A DNA stretch of 64,000 nucleotides from Candidatus Pseudothioglobus singularis PS1 (GCF_001281385.1 NZ_CP006911.1:1302001-1366000); one strand, 5' to 3'; shown: positions 26,830-37,224, counted from the stretch's first letter. The notes: generated from the sequence alone by a model not told the origin. Program-made: numbers and translations.

Positions 26830-28269
26830 TTACGAATTTAAAAGAAAACTATTGACACTATTTGCTACGCCGCGACCTTCATTAATTGCCCATACAACGA
26901 GTGATTGACCTCTTCGACAATCTCCAGCAGAAAAAACGCCTTTTCTTGAAGTATTGAACTCACCATGCTTAGATTGGTAGTTGCCTCTCTCGTCTAGCTC
27001 AATATTAGCATCGTCACTCAGATAGTGCTCTGGGGATAGGAATCCCATGGATAAAAGCACCAACTCAGCATCCCAGGTTTTCTCAGTACCATCGATTTCA
27101 GTTAATTTTCCATCTACAAAATCAACGTTAATTGTTTTGATTCCCTTAACATCACCATTACTATCTTTTAAAAATGCTTTTGTTAAAAGCTGGTATCGCC
27201 TTGGATCATTCCCAAATACTTTATTAGACTCCTCATGACCATAATCCACACGGAAAATCACTGGCCATTCTGGCCATGGATTTGTATCTGAACGATGCTC
27301 TGGGGGCTGACTCATTAACTCAAAATTTATAATCGATTTAGCGCCTTGTCTGAGTGACGTGCCAATACAATCTGTTCCAGTATCACCGCCACCAATCACA
27401 ATAACATTTTTTCCTTTTGCTGAAAGTTGGCTTTCATCAGCAATGCCATTGTCAAGAAGACTTTTAGTATTTGAAGTTAGGTAATCCATTGCTGGATAAA
27501 TCCCTTTGGCATTTCTGTTTTCAGCTGGAAGATCTCTTGCCTTTGTGGCTCCAGTTGTAAAAACGACCGCATCAAAATTATTTTGCAGCTCATCTGTTGA
27601 GATATCTTTACCAACATCAGTGTTAGTCATAAACTCAACACCCTCTTGCATTAATAAATCAACACGTCGATCAACAACATCCTTACCCAATTTCATATTT
27701 GGGATACCGTACATCAAAAGACCACCAATACGATCACTTCGTTCATAGACCATAACAGAATGCCCCATTTGATTAAGCTCATCAGCGGCTGCGAGACCAG
27801 CAGGTCCAGAACCAACCACAGCAACTTTTTTATCTGTTCTTAATTCAATAAGTTTAGGTTTAATCCAGCCTTCCTCAAAACCTTTGTCAACAATAGCTAA
27901 CTCAATATTTTTAATTGTAACAGCTGGGTTATTAAGGCCTAGTACACATGAACCCTCGCATGGAGCTGGACACACTCTCCCAGTAAACTCAGGGAAGTTA
28001 TTAGTTTTTTCAAGACGCTCTAAAGCCTCTTGCCATTCATTGTTGTAAACGAGATCATTCCACTCGGGTATTAAATTATCTATTGGGCAGCCAGTTGAGG
28101 ACTGACAAAAAGGGACGCCGCAATCCATACACCTTGAGCCTTGCTCTTGGAGTTGATCTAAGTTGTGAGTGCCAGAAAAAATCTCATCATAATCATTGAT
28201 GCGGATATCCACTTCACGGTATGACTCAACCTGCCTGTCTAACTCTAAAAAACCTGTTGCTTTTCCCAT
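26830..28269 (-). CDS. gltD: Glutamate synthase small subunit (GltD) family oxidoreductase
   Basis: FAD- and 4Fe-4S-containing NAD(P)H oxidoreductase (479 aa). N-terminal cysteines are in CMDCGVPFCQSSTGCP and GRVCPAPCEGSC, the FAD motif is VAVVGSGPAGLAAADEL (about 149-165), the NADPH motif is VIGGGDTGTDC (about 291-301), and the C-terminal motif is VFSAGDCRRGQSLVVWAI. The start MGKATGFLE is typical of GltD. It heads an operon with dsrC-dsrM-dsrK, where a DsrL (a GltD homologue with extra C-terminal domains) would be expected in sulfur oxidisers; at 479 aa it lacks that extension. Glutamate synthase or a DsrL-like electron role are both possible. Confidence 0.87.
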   Translation of the reverse strand: MGKATGFLELDRQVESYREVDIRINDYDEIFSGTHNLDQLQEQGSRCMDCGVPFCQSSTGCPIDNLIPEWNDLVYNNEWQEALERLEKTNNFPEFTGRVCPAPCEGSCVLGLNNPAVTIKNIELAIVDKGFEEGWIKPKLIELRTDKKVAVVGSGPAGLAAADELNQMGHSVMVYERSDRIGGLLMYGIPNMKLGKDVVDRRVDLLMQEGVEFMTNTDVGKDISTDELQNNFDAVVFTTGATKARDLPAENRNAKGIYPAMDYLTSNTKSLLDNGIADESQLSAKGKNVIVIGGGDTGTDCIGTSLRQGAKSIINFELMSQPPEHRSDTNPWPEWPVIFRVDYGHEESNKVFGNDPRRYQLLTKAFLKDSNGDVKGIKTINVDFVDGKLTEIDGTEKTWDAELVLLSMGFLSPEHYLSDDANIELDERGNYQSKHGEFNTSRKGVFSAGDCRRGQSLVVWAINEGRGVANSVNSFLLNS

Positions 28270-28291
28270 TGATTACTTTTATTTTTATTCA

Positions 28292-28306
28292 ATGAGATTA
28301 TCTCAT
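28292..28306. promoter_or_regulatory. 15-bp palindrome upstream of gltD-dsrCMK, candidate operator
   Basis: ATGAGAT-T-ATCTCAT is a perfect 7-1-7 inverted repeat 23 nt before the gltD start. It overlaps possible -10 sequences (GATAAT on the minus strand), the right place for a repressor. No known factor is assigned. It could also be chance in AT-rich DNA. Confidence 0.4.
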
Positions 28307-28367
28307 ATTATGGTTAAAACATTTAAAAAATAAAATCAATAAGATCTATTTAAAAGCTCATTGCTTC

Positions 28368-28396
28368 TTGTGTAAGAAAGAAAAAATATGTATAAT
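28368..28396 (+). promoter_or_regulatory. Sigma-70 promoter for rplS
   Basis: TTGTGT (28368-28373), a 17-nt spacer and a perfect TATAAT (28391-28396) lie 37 nt before the GTG start. This also argues that an upstream in-frame ATG at 28388, which lies inside the promoter, is not used. Confidence 0.75.
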
Positions 28397-28432
28397 TACC
28401 GCTTTTTTCAGAAACCCCAAATAGGTGCAATC

Positions 28433-28783
28433 GTGAATTTAATTGATCAAATTGAAAGTGAGCAACTTAGATCTGATATCCCTGAGTTTTTTCCAGGTGA
28501 TACAGTTGTTGTTCAGGTAAAGGTTCGTGAAGGGACTCGCGAAAGATTACAGGCCTTTGAGGGCGTTGTCATCGCAAAGAAAAATAGAGGGTTAAATTCT
28601 GCATTTACTGTACGAAAAATTTCACATGGTGAAGGCGTAGAGAGAGTTTTTCAAACACACTCATCAATGATTGATAGTGTTTCAGTCAAGCGAAGTGGTA
28701 AAGTTCGTCAAGCAAAACTATATTATTTACGTGGACTTACAGGTAAGGCTGCTAGAATTAAAGAGAAACTCAAAAAGAAATAA
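28433..28783 (+). CDS. rplS: 50S ribosomal protein L19
   Basis: Ribosomal protein at the 30S-50S interface. From the GTG at 28433 it has 116 residues, the usual length: [56 protein letters not shown] (split over the family signature), [11 protein letters not shown] and [19 protein letters not shown]. An earlier ATG at 28388 would add 15 residues from inside the promoter. Unusually, the common partners rpsP, rimM and trmD are not adjacent. Confidence 0.96.
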   Translation: MNLIDQIESEQLRSDIPEFFPGDTVVVQVKVREGTRERLQAFEGVVIAKKNRGLNSAFTVRKISHGEGVERVFQTHSSMIDSVSVKRSGKVRQAKLYYLRGLTGKAARIKEKLKKK

Positions 28784-28797
28784 TTCATTGAATAGAT

Positions 28798-28826
28798 AAA
28801 TGCCAGTTTTTACTGGCATTTTTTTT
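28798..28826 (+). terminator. Rho-independent terminator after rplS
   Basis: A 10-bp perfect stem AAATGCCAGT / ACTGGCATTT with a TTTT loop runs straight into a T tract, 15 nt after the rplS stop. It separates rplS from xerD. Confidence 0.93.
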
Positions 28827-28862
28827 GTCCAATCTTTAAATTCTTAAGTAGAATGATTGTTA

Positions 28863-29744
28863 ATGAACAATAATCTCATTGATCAATTTATCGATTATTA
28901 CTGGCTAACTAGTGGTGCTAGTAAAAATACATTGAGCGCTTATCGCTCTGATCTTAACATTTTTAATAAATGGCTTAATCAAAAACCATTCACCAGTGTT
29001 GATAAAAAATTAGTGCATGACTATTTCTCTTATAGGAAAAAATCAAATCTTAGTGCTGCGTCTCGGTCTCGAATTCTAACCTGCCTTCACTCATTTTTTC
29101 AGTACTTGTTAAACAATCAAAAAATGTCTAATGATCCAACTGAACAAATGGATTATCCTAAGTTGGAAAAAAAACTACCTATTTTTTTAAACATACAAGA
29201 AGTTGAAAAATTAATAGAGGCCCCTAATACAAATTCTATATATGGCCAAAGGGATCGTGCAATGCTTGAACTTCTTTATTCTTGTGGATTAAGAGTTTCA
29301 GAGTTAATCAGCTTAAGTTATCATAATTTAAATCTCAAAGAGGAGTTTGTCCGTGTCCATGGAAAAGGAAACAAAGAAAGAATGCTGCCATTAGGAGAGA
29401 TGGCTATTGATTTTCTTAACCAGTATGAAAGAAATTCAAGAACATTACTTTTGAAAAATGGTCAATGTGATAGCTATTTTTTATCTAATCGGGGTAGCGC
29501 GATGTCAAGACAAAATTTCTTTTATATCATCAAAAGCTACGCTGCAACTGCAGGCATCACTAAACCAATATCACCGCACTCTTTAAGACATGCATTTGCA
29601 ACTCACCTTGTTCAGAAGGGGGCTGATTTACGTTCAGTTCAATTAATGCTCGGTCATAGCGACATTTCAAGCACTCAACTTTACACTCACATTCAGAATG
29701 CGCAACTAAAAATGCAGCATCAAAAGCACCATCCTAGAGGGTAG
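28863..29744 (+). CDS. xerD: Site-specific tyrosine recombinase XerD
   Basis: Resolves chromosome dimers at dif with XerC. From the ATG at 28863 it has 293 residues (a TTG two codons earlier is possible). The N-terminal SAM-like core-binding domain (about 1-105) is followed by the catalytic domain with the residue set Arg in SCGLRVSELI, Lys in HGKGNKERMLPL, HSLRHAFATHL (HxxR), LGHSDISSTQLYTH (His and nucleophilic Tyr). RGSAMSRQ and the terminal HHPRG favour XerD over XerC. Confidence 0.92.
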   Translation: MNNNLIDQFIDYYWLTSGASKNTLSAYRSDLNIFNKWLNQKPFTSVDKKLVHDYFSYRKKSNLSAASRSRILTCLHSFFQYLLNNQKMSNDPTEQMDYPKLEKKLPIFLNIQEVEKLIEAPNTNSIYGQRDRAMLELLYSCGLRVSELISLSYHNLNLKEEFVRVHGKGNKERMLPLGEMAIDFLNQYERNSRTLLLKNGQCDSYFLSNRGSAMSRQNFFYIIKSYAATAGITKPISPHSLRHAFATHLVQKGADLRSVQLMLGHSDISSTQLYTHIQNAQLKMQHQKHHPRG

Positions 29745-29752
29745 ACCACCAT

Positions 29753-30466
29753 TTAGGATAGATCTAAGTTGTCCAGCTTATAGAGTAATGGCTTTGTTAG
29801 CGACCTTAAAGATAAATTTGGTTTGCCATTCTCATCAAAATTGCTTTCAGATAAAAATTTAGTAAAACATTTTTCAATACTGTTCCACTCTTTATCAATC
29901 ATTGCGAACCATGCCGTATCTCTATTCCTCCCTTTGACAATAGCCATCTGCCTGAAGACTCCTTCATATGAGAAACCAAATCTTTGAGCCGCGGCACGAG
30001 ATCTTAAATTAAGTGCATTACACTTCCATTCATAACGCCTATAACCATTTTCAAATGCCCACTTCATCATTAAGTACATTGCTTCTGTAGCTTCTGTCGT
30101 TTTTTGTAACAGCGGAGAGTAATTAATATGTCCAACTTCAATTGACCCAGCATCCTGATTAACTCTCAAATAGCTCGCAACACCTATTGCTTTTTTTAGT
30201 TTTTTGCTTACGATAGCAAAAAATACTGGGTCACTACCTTCTTCAAAAGATTCTATCCAGCTTGCATATTCTAATTCACTTTTAAAGGGCCCATACGGCA
30301 GATAAGTCCAATTACCCCCCTCAATATCTATTGAGTTGGATAGAAAAAGCTCCTCTGCAAATTGATTGGCAACTAATGGTTTCAAGGTCACCATATTCCC
30401 TTCAATTGTTATACCTTTGGGATGAGATGGCTCTGAATAATGATCAATTATTTCACCAAGTTTCAT
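29753..30466 (-). CDS. GNAT acetyltransferase, RimJ/RimL-like
   Basis: A 237-residue acyl-CoA-dependent N-acetyltransferase. Beta strands and the acetyl-CoA loop follow the RimJ/RimL pattern: AIGVASYLRV, IEVGHINYSP, TTEATEAMYLMMKWAFENGYRRYEWKC, NLRSRAAAQRFGFSYEGVFRQ, and GRNRDTAWFAMIDKEW near the C-terminus. The last 45 residues are a polar extension. The substrate (protein N-terminus or small molecule) is unknown. It is convergent with xerD and separated by 121 nt from the second GNAT gene. Confidence 0.82.
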   Translation of the reverse strand: MKLGEIIDHYSEPSHPKGITIEGNMVTLKPLVANQFAEELFLSNSIDIEGGNWTYLPYGPFKSELEYASWIESFEEGSDPVFFAIVSKKLKKAIGVASYLRVNQDAGSIEVGHINYSPLLQKTTEATEAMYLMMKWAFENGYRRYEWKCNALNLRSRAAAQRFGFSYEGVFRQMAIVKGRNRDTAWFAMIDKEWNSIEKCFTKFLSESNFDENGKPNLSLRSLTKPLLYKLDNLDLS

Positions 30467-30587
30467 AAATAATCTCTAGGTTTTTATAAAAATAATTGTA
30501 AATAAGATTAGTTATTGTCAAAGATTAAATATGGACCCAAAAAGAATACAATTGATGTGCCAACAGGTTAATCTAATAATTGAAAAC

Positions 30588-31031
30588 TTATTGGGTATGC
30601 ATCTGATAAGTAACAAAATCAATTGTTTCGGAAATTTGATCATACACAGCTCTTGCTCTTTGATTATCGCTGGCAGTTATCCATCTCACATAGGGCCAGC
30701 CATTCTTTTGAGCTTGTAACTTTAAGTCTTTAAATAACAATTGAACTGCCCCAGAGCCTCTAAAATCAGGACGAACAAACAGGTCATCCAAGAACCCAAC
30801 AAATATGCCTCTTAAGGGCGATGGCATTTCTCTAAAATGCATAAAGCCAATCAATTCTCCTTGTTCTGACTTAACACCTATCGCATAAAATTTAATATCA
30901 GGGTTAAAGATCCAATCCCAAACTTCATCAAGAATATCACTATTCATTGGCATTTTATAAAAGTTAGCATAACCATGATATAGTTTGCTCCAATACTCTT
31001 TATCAGTTCTGATTAAAGACTCAACGTTCAT
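30588..31031 (-). CDS. GNAT family N-acetyltransferase
   Basis: A 147-residue acetyltransferase. LIGFMHFREMPSP, the acetyl-CoA-binding DDLFVRPDFRGSGAVQLLFKDLKLQAQ and VRWITASDNQRARAVYDQI are the core GNAT elements. It resembles the diamine/aminoglycoside-like small GNATs but the substrate is not identifiable. It lies 6 nt downstream of the class V aminotransferase gene, so the two are probably co-transcribed and may act on related amines. Confidence 0.82.
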   Translation of the reverse strand: MNVESLIRTDKEYWSKLYHGYANFYKMPMNSDILDEVWDWIFNPDIKFYAIGVKSEQGELIGFMHFREMPSPLRGIFVGFLDDLFVRPDFRGSGAVQLLFKDLKLQAQKNGWPYVRWITASDNQRARAVYDQISETIDFVTYQMHTQ

Positions 31032-31037
31032 AAGTAT

Positions 31038-32162
31038 TTATAAATTGTTAAAAGCATCTTCGAGCTTTTGAACTGCGGCATCGACATTTTTTAACTTATC
31101 AAGTCCAAACAGCCCTAAACGAAAAGTTTGATAATCTTCGCCTTCATCGCACTGAAGCGGAACACCTGCAGCAATTTGAATTCCCATATCTTTGAATTTT
31201 GAACCATTATGAATTGCTTGGTCTTTGGTGTAACTAACTACGACCCCAGGGGCATGAAACCCCTCTGCCGCAACACTAATAAAGTGATGTTTATTGAGTA
31301 ACTCCCTTACCCTATCACCTAGCTCTTGTTGCTTGTCTCGAGCCCTATCAAATCCAAACTCAGCTGTTTCATTTATAGTATCTCGGAAGTGTTTAATGGC
31401 ATCTGTAGGCATAGTTGCATGATAAGCATGACCCCCATTTTCATAAGTCTGCATAATTTGAAGCCACTTTAGAAGGTCACAAGAAAAACTTGTACTCTGG
31501 GTATTGTGTATCTTCTTAGAAGCATTCTTAGAAAGCATTACCATTCCAAATGCCGGGGATGCGCTCCACCCCTTTTGAGGTGCACTAACTAGAACATCAA
31601 CCCCACATTTTTCCATATCAATCCAAATAGCGCCAGACGCAATACAGTCAAGGACAAACATACCGCCAATTGAATGGACCGCGTCTGAAACTGATTTAAT
31701 GTAATCATTAGGCAAAATAATTCCAGCTGAAGTTTCAACATGTGGTGCAAAGACCATTGCTGGTTTTTCTGTTTTAATTTTTTCAATGACGAGGTCAACA
31801 TCTAATGGAGAAAATGGCTCTTGAGGCCCATCAATCTCTCGAGATGCTTTTAAAACAGTTAATTTAGAGGGTATATTTCCCATCTCAAGAATTTGAGACC
31901 AGCGATAACTGAACCATCCATTTCGAAGCACAAGGCAATTTTTGTCAGTAGCAAATTGACGCGCTACAGCCTCCATGCCATAAGTTCCACCACCAGGAAC
32001 TAGGACTACTGACTCAGCGTTGTATACTTTTTTGAGAGAGGATGACACATCATTCATCGCCTTCTGAAAAGAGTTGGACATGTGATTAAGTGATCTATCA
32101 GTGTAAACCACTGAGTATTCTAAGAGTCCATCTGGATCAATGTTAGGAAGTAAGCCAGGCAT
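31038..32162 (-). CDS. Class V PLP aminotransferase (alanine/serine-glyoxylate type)
   Basis: A 374-residue fold-I, class V aminotransferase. Features are the phosphate-binding VPGGGTYGMEAVARQF (about 56-71), FAPHVETSAGIILP, VLDCIASGAIWIDM (the PLP-contacting Asp) and the Schiff-base lysine in VSAPQKGWSASP (about 194-205). The C-terminal GIQIAAGVP..FRLGLFG is family-typical. Serine- or alanine-glyoxylate and 2-aminoethylphosphonate transaminases share this layout; no phosphonate or glyoxylate genes are adjacent to decide. It leads a unit with a GNAT gene. Confidence 0.82.
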   Translation of the reverse strand: MPGLLPNIDPDGLLEYSVVYTDRSLNHMSNSFQKAMNDVSSSLKKVYNAESVVLVPGGGTYGMEAVARQFATDKNCLVLRNGWFSYRWSQILEMGNIPSKLTVLKASREIDGPQEPFSPLDVDLVIEKIKTEKPAMVFAPHVETSAGIILPNDYIKSVSDAVHSIGGMFVLDCIASGAIWIDMEKCGVDVLVSAPQKGWSASPAFGMVMLSKNASKKIHNTQSTSFSCDLLKWLQIMQTYENGGHAYHATMPTDAIKHFRDTINETAEFGFDRARDKQQELGDRVRELLNKHHFISVAAEGFHAPGVVVSYTKDQAIHNGSKFKDMGIQIAAGVPLQCDEGEDYQTFRLGLFGLDKLKNVDAAVQKLEDAFNNL

Positions 32163-32258
32163 TATAAAATTCCCTAAATTTAAAAAATTACAATTCTACA
32201 CAGAATTGAAAAATTAAAATAAAAAAAATTAAAAAGCTAGCTTCTAATCAAAGCAGGA

Positions 32259-32735
32259 CTAGATGTACTGGACCTCAAGAATTTCATAAAGAATATCGCC
32301 CTTGGGGGCTTTTACGGTTACTTCATCACCCTCCTCATTGCCCATCAAGGCTCTTGCAATTGGAGAATGACATGAAATTTTACCCTGCTCGATATCTGCT
32401 TCATCCTCACCCACAATTTGATAGCTAGTTTCTGTATCATCAGAGAGATTCAAAAGGTTGACTGTTGTTCCAAAAACACAGCGACCATCTTGGTTAAGTT
32501 GCCTAACATCAATAATTTGTAAGCGAGATAACTTTGATTCAATCTCCTGAATTCTACCTTCAACAAAGCCTTGCTCTTCTTTTGCAGCATGATATTCAGC
32601 ATTTTCTTTAAGATCCCCATGCTCTCTCGCTGTTGCAATATCACTAACTATTCTAGGGCGCTCCTCATCCTTAAGTCTAAGTAACTCAAACTCTAGAGAC
32701 TTTGCTCCGTTAATTGTTATTGGTATAGCTTCCAT
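32259..32735 (-). CDS. greA: Transcription elongation factor GreA
   Basis: Rescues backtracked RNA polymerase by stimulating transcript cleavage. The 158 residues hold the N-terminal coiled coil (about 10-75) with [25 protein letters not shown], where the acidic tip residues sit, and the C-terminal FKBP-like domain ending in [27 protein letters not shown]. It follows carB by 4 nt, completing carA-carB-greA, a common gammaproteobacterial order. Confidence 0.96.
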   Translation of the reverse strand: MEAIPITINGAKSLEFELLRLKDEERPRIVSDIATAREHGDLKENAEYHAAKEEQGFVEGRIQEIESKLSRLQIIDVRQLNQDGRCVFGTTVNLLNLSDDTETSYQIVGEDEADIEQGKISCHSPIARALMGNEEGDEVTVKAPKGDILYEILEVQYI

Positions 32736-32739
32736 ATTA

Positions 32740-35700
32740 TTACTGGTGAATAGATTGTAAAGATCTTACAACCAATTTATCTTGAGTCATCAATCCATCA
32801 AGCATTGCAAAGGCTGCGGCAACTGTTGTTGTACACGGAATCTTATGAATTAATGCTTGACAACGAATCACAGTCGCATCTTCAAGACCTTGTGAATCAT
32901 CAGTTGAATTAATAATCAAGCTAATCTCTTCATTTTTGATCGCATCTACAATATGCGGCGAACCTTCAGACACTTTGTTAACCATTGTACATTCAAGGCC
33001 AGCTTGTTTGAGTATTTCTTGGTTTGTTCGAGTTGCAACTATCTCAAAGCCATGGTCGATCAGTCTGTTTCCTAGCTCAACGAGCCTACCTCTATCTAGA
33101 GTTCTTAAACTGACAAGCACCTTTCCACTCGTTGGAACTACATCACCCGCAGCGAGGAATGCTTTATCAAAAGCTGCAGGGAAATCCTTGCCAACACCCA
33201 TCACTTCTCCAGTTGATCTCATCTCAGGTCCTAAAAATGGATCGACTCCTAAGAACTTATTAAATGGAAAAACAGACTCTTTAACTGAATAGTGCTTTGG
33301 AATAATTTCAGAGGTAAAGTTTTGTTCTTTAAGTGATGTTCCCGCCATAACTCTTGCGGCAATATTTGCTAAAGGAACTCCTGTTGCTTTGGAAACAAAA
33401 GGGACTGTTCTTGAAGCCCTTGGGTTTACCTCAATCACATAAATTTCCTCATCTTGATAGGCAAGCTGTGTATTCATTAACCCAATAACTTTTAGTTCTT
33501 TGGCCATCATTTTGACTTGTCGACGCATTTCATCAAGAACAATTGTAGGCAAAGAGTGAGGTGGAAGTGAGCATGCAGAATCACCTGAATGAATTCCAGC
33601 CTGTTCGATATGCTCCATAATTCCGCCAATAACAATATCCTTGCCATCACTAATGACATCTATGTCAACCTCAATCGCATGATCTAAAAAGGAATCTAAT
33701 AGGACAGGTGAATCATTTGAGACCTTTACAGCTGTCTTCATGTACCTTTCAAGACTTTCGTTATCATAGACAATTTCCATCGCACGGCCACCTAAAACAT
33801 ATGAGGGTCTGACCACCAAAGGAAAGCCAATTGAATTTGCAATTTCTACCGCTTCATCTTGTGATCTTGCTGTATCGTTAACTGGTTGCTTTAATTTAAG
33901 TTTTTGTATCATTTTTTGGAAGCGTTCTCTATCCTCAGCAAGGTCTATAGAGTCTGGACTTGTACCAATAATGTTGGCACCACTTTTCTCAAGAGCTTCT
34001 GCAAGTTTAAGAGGTGTCTGCCCCCCGTAATGAACAATAATGCCCTCTGGCTTTTCAATTTCAATAACCGCTAGAACATCTTCGAGTGTGAGCGGCTCAA
34101 AATAAAGCCTATCTGAGACATCATAATCAGTAGAAACAGTTTCTGGATTACAGTTAACCATGATGGTCTCATATCCATCTTTTTGAAGCGCTAAAGATGC
34201 GTGAACGCAGCAGTAATCAAACTCAATCCCTTGCCCGATTCTATTTGGCCCACCCCCCAAGATCATAATTTTTTTATTATTGGTTGGGCTTGCTTCGCAT
34301 TCAGATTGATAGGTAGAATATAAATAAGCAGTCTGCGTATCAAATTCAGCAGCGCAGCTATCAACCCTTTTAAATACCGGCTTAATATTGAATGATAGTC
34401 TTTTATTTCTAAATTCTGCTTCTGAGCATTTTAGGATTTCTGAGAGCCTCTTATCTGAAAAACCCTTCTGCTTAAGTTCACGAATTGTTTCAGACTTTAT
34501 GCTTTTTATATCTTGTCCTTGAATTGAATTTTCTGAAAGGACAAGGTCTTCAACTTGCGCTAGGAACCAAGGATCAATTTTAGAAAGGTCGAATGCATTT
34601 CGTACACTCATACCCATCCTAAAGGCGTCAGCTAAATAAAATATTCTCTCAGCACCTGCAGAAAGAAGCTCACTTCTTATTTTTGATTTTGAATCATCGA
34701 TTGAAATATCTATAATTGGATCCAGACCAGATTTATCAGTTTCAAGACCTCTGAGTGCCTTTTGGAGTGACTCTTGGAATGTAGAACCCATTGCCATTAC
34801 TTCACCAACAGATTTCATTTGAGTGGTTAGCCGATCATCAGCCTGTGGAAATTTCTCAAATGCGAACCTTGGAATTTTTGTCACAACATAGTCAATAGAT
34901 GGCTCAAATGACGCAGGTGTCTTTCCACCTGTAATGTCATTATCTAATTCATCAAGCGTATAACCAACTGCCAACTTGGCAGCTACTTTCGCAATTGGAA
35001 AGCCAGTCGCTTTAGATGCTAAAGCAGATGATCGAGAAACTCTTGGGTTCATTTCAATGATGGTTAGTCTGCCATTATCAGGATTAACAGCAAACTGAAC
35101 ATTTGAACCACCTGTGTCGACACCAATTTCTCTTAGAACCATCAAAGAAGCATTTCGCATGACTTGGTACTCTTTGTCAGTAAGGGTTTGTGCAGGGGCT
35201 ACCGTTATTGAGTCTCCTGTATGAACCCCCATTGGATCAAAATTTTCAATAGAACAAATAATGATGCAGTTATCTTTATTATCTCTAACGACCTCCATTT
35301 CAAATTCTTTCCAGCCCAAAATAGACTCTTCAATTAATAACTCATTAGTTGGAGATAAATCAAGACCTCGCAGACATATTTCTACAAATTGCTCCTTATT
35401 GTAAGCAATTCCACCACCAGAGCCACCCATTGTAAATGAGGGGCGAATTATTGTTGGAAAGCCAACCTGCTCCTGGACTTTTAGTGCATCTTCAAGTGTG
35501 TGAGCTATCGCAGCTTTAGGCATATCGAGCCCAATTTTAAGCATGGCTTGGCGAAATAGTTCTCTATCCTCAGCTTTATCAATTGCCTCCTTGTTTGCGC
35601 CAATCATCTCAACCTTATGTTTTTCTAAAACGCCGTGTCGATCAAGATCAAGGGCACAGTTAAGTGCAGTTTGGCCACCCATGGTTGGAAGAAGAGCATC

Positions 35701-35949
35701 TGGTTTTTCTTTTTCAATAATTTTTTCTACAGTTTTCCACTCAATAGGCTCAATATAGGTTGCATCTGCCATTTTTGGATCTGTCATGATAGTTGCAGGA
35801 TTTGAATTAACCAATATCACCCTGAAGCCCTCTTCTCTTAAAGCTTTGCATGCTTGTGCACCAGAGTAATCAAATTCGCATGCTTGGCCAATGACAATCG
35901 GTCCAGCACCAATAATTAAAATACTTTTAATGTCTTGTCTTTTAGGCAT
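32740..35949 (-). CDS. carB: Carbamoyl-phosphate synthase large subunit
   Basis: Makes carbamoyl phosphate from bicarbonate, ATP and glutamine-derived ammonia for pyrimidines and arginine. The 1069 residues show the duplicated synthetase halves. The first begins [24 protein letters not shown] with ATP-grasp [16 protein letters not shown]. The second begins [23 protein letters not shown] with [18 protein letters not shown]-terminal MGS-like allosteric domain covers about 935-1069. Length and motifs are complete. Confidence 0.97.
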   Translation of the reverse strand: MPKRQDIKSILIIGAGPIVIGQACEFDYSGAQACKALREEGFRVILVNSNPATIMTDPKMADATYIEPIEWKTVEKIIEKEKPDALLPTMGGQTALNCALDLDRHGVLEKHKVEMIGANKEAIDKAEDRELFRQAMLKIGLDMPKAAIAHTLEDALKVQEQVGFPTIIRPSFTMGGSGGGIAYNKEQFVEICLRGLDLSPTNELLIEESILGWKEFEMEVVRDNKDNCIIICSIENFDPMGVHTGDSITVAPAQTLTDKEYQVMRNASLMVLREIGVDTGGSNVQFAVNPDNGRLTIIEMNPRVSRSSALASKATGFPIAKVAAKLAVGYTLDELDNDITGGKTPASFEPSIDYVVTKIPRFAFEKFPQADDRLTTQMKSVGEVMAMGSTFQESLQKALRGLETDKSGLDPIIDISIDDSKSKIRSELLSAGAERIFYLADAFRMGMSVRNAFDLSKIDPWFLAQVEDLVLSENSIQGQDIKSIKSETIRELKQKGFSDKRLSEILKCSEAEFRNKRLSFNIKPVFKRVDSCAAEFDTQTAYLYSTYQSECEASPTNNKKIMILGGGPNRIGQGIEFDYCCVHASLALQKDGYETIMVNCNPETVSTDYDVSDRLYFEPLTLEDVLAVIEIEKPEGIIVHYGGQTPLKLAEALEKSGANIIGTSPDSIDLAEDRERFQKMIQKLKLKQPVNDTARSQDEAVEIANSIGFPLVVRPSYVLGGRAMEIVYDNESLERYMKTAVKVSNDSPVLLDSFLDHAIEVDIDVISDGKDIVIGGIMEHIEQAGIHSGDSACSLPPHSLPTIVLDEMRRQVKMMAKELKVIGLMNTQLAYQDEEIYVIEVNPRASRTVPFVSKATGVPLANIAARVMAGTSLKEQNFTSEIIPKHYSVKESVFPFNKFLGVDPFLGPEMRSTGEVMGVGKDFPAAFDKAFLAAGDVVPTSGKVLVSLRTLDRGRLVELGNRLIDHGFEIVATRTNQEILKQAGLECTMVNKVSEGSPHIVDAIKNEEISLIINSTDDSQGLEDATVIRCQALIHKIPCTTTVAAAFAMLDGLMTQDKLVVRSLQSIHQ

Positions 35950-35980
35950 TTCTAATAAGAATAATAAGTAGTATTCAATT

Positions 35981-37102
35981 TCATGTTGACATCAGTCCTA
36001 TAAATTCATCAAATAAGTAACTGACATCGTGAGGTCCAGGTGATGCTTCAGGATGCCCTTGAAAACTATAGGCAGGCTTATCTTTGATTCTGATGCCCTG
36101 AATACTCTTATCAAAAAGAGACCTGTGGCTAATTTCAACATTATCAGGCATATTCTGATCAGAGACTGCAAAACCATGATTTTGAGATGTAATCATAACT
36201 CTATGAGAATTAAGGTCTTGCACTGGATGATTTGCACCATGGTGTCCAAACTTCATTTTTTCTGTTTTTGCACCGCAGGCTAATGATAGAAGCTGATGTC
36301 CCAAACAGATACCAAACATTGGTATTCCTTTATCTAATAATTTTTTGATATTATTGATAGCGTAATCACATGGCTCAGGATCTCCAGGACCATTAGAGAG
36401 AAAAACACCATCAGGATTATTTTCGAGCACCTTTTCTAGAGGCGTTTGAGCGTTGTAAACGGTTAGCTCACAGCCCCGATCAACAAGCATTCTTAGAATA
36501 TTTTTCTTGACTCCATAATCATAGACTGCCACTTTGAATTTGGACACACTCTTATTAAACGTGGCATTTTCGATATCAAATGAACCCTGATTAAAGCTGT
36601 AAGTTTTAGATGTTGAAACCACTCTAGCTAAGTCCATATTTTTGAGACCAGGAAATTCTTTAGCCTTTTGAACTGCTGCGTTTGAATCAATAGAATCATA
36701 AGCCATAATACATCCTTTAAGCGCTCCATTAATTCGTAAATGTCTAGTGACAGCCCTAGTATCTATATTAGCAATAGCAACAATATTATTAGTAGAAAGA
36801 TAGTTATCAAGGCTCATTTCAGAGCGCCAATTACTATAAGCCAAAGGAAGATCTCTTATAATTAAACCAGAAGCATAAATATCTGAAGATTCTTGATCGA
36901 CAATATTAATTCCAGTATTACCAATGTGAGGATAGGTCAGTGCTACGATTTGCTGACAGTAGGAAGGATCCGTGAGTATCTCTTGGTAGCCTGTCATTGC
37001 TGTATTAAAAACAACTTCACCAACAGTTTGGCCAATAGAACCAATTGATTTTCCCCAAAAAACTGTACCATCTTCGAGTGCTAATATGGCAGTTTGAGGC
37101 AA
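35981..37102 (-). CDS. carA: Carbamoyl-phosphate synthase small subunit
   Basis: Glutaminase subunit feeding ammonia to CarB. The 373 residues have the N-terminal CPSase domain ([36 protein letters not shown]) and a class I amidotransferase domain with the nucleophile in [25 protein letters not shown] and [14 protein letters not shown]. The start is TTG, supported by AGGAG 7 nt upstream on the minus strand. It heads carA-carB-greA. Confidence 0.96.
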   Translation of the reverse strand: MPQTAILALEDGTVFWGKSIGSIGQTVGEVVFNTAMTGYQEILTDPSYCQQIVALTYPHIGNTGINIVDQESSDIYASGLIIRDLPLAYSNWRSEMSLDNYLSTNNIVAIANIDTRAVTRHLRINGALKGCIMAYDSIDSNAAVQKAKEFPGLKNMDLARVVSTSKTYSFNQGSFDIENATFNKSVSKFKVAVYDYGVKKNILRMLVDRGCELTVYNAQTPLEKVLENNPDGVFLSNGPGDPEPCDYAINNIKKLLDKGIPMFGICLGHQLLSLACGAKTEKMKFGHHGANHPVQDLNSHRVMITSQNHGFAVSDQNMPDNVEISHRSLFDKSIQGIRIKDKPAYSFQGHPEASPGPHDVSYLFDEFIGLMST

Positions 37103-37109
37103 AACTGTA

Positions 37110-37114
37110 CTCCT
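37110..37114 (-). promoter_or_regulatory. Ribosome-binding site deciding the TTG start of carA
   Basis: AGGAG on the minus strand lies 7 nt before the TTG codon at 37102-37100. There is no in-frame ATG upstream, so this strong site supports the rare start. Confidence 0.75.
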
Positions 37115-37186
37115 GTTGAGGGATCAAAAACTTGAGAAATTTTACCATGTGTTTGTAGAGAATTTATCTTGAATTTAAGAATCCAA

Positions 37187-37195
37187 TGTTATAAT
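37187..37195 (+). promoter_or_regulatory. Extended -10 promoter for thiS
   Basis: TGTTATAAT (TG-n-TATAAT) lies 29 nt before the GTG start of thiS. A TTGAAT at 37169-37174 has only a 15-nt spacer, so the extended -10 is the main support. Confidence 0.5.
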
Positions 37196-37224
37196 CTACT
37201 TAGTATTTACAACTTGATGTTTCT

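Noticed and set aside
26830-28269. Calling the gltD-like gene dsrL because it is beside dsrC
   Set aside because: At 479 aa it has the plain GltD length and N-terminus and lacks the DsrL C-terminal extension, so only a possible DsrL-like role is mentioned.
28388-28432. Upstream ATG extending rplS by 15 residues
   Set aside because: It would lie inside the -10 element; the GTG at 28433 matches the usual L19 start and length.
37140-37224. TPP riboswitch before thiS or thiG
   Set aside because: No conserved TPP-aptamer sequence or paired stem fits in the short leaders of either gene.
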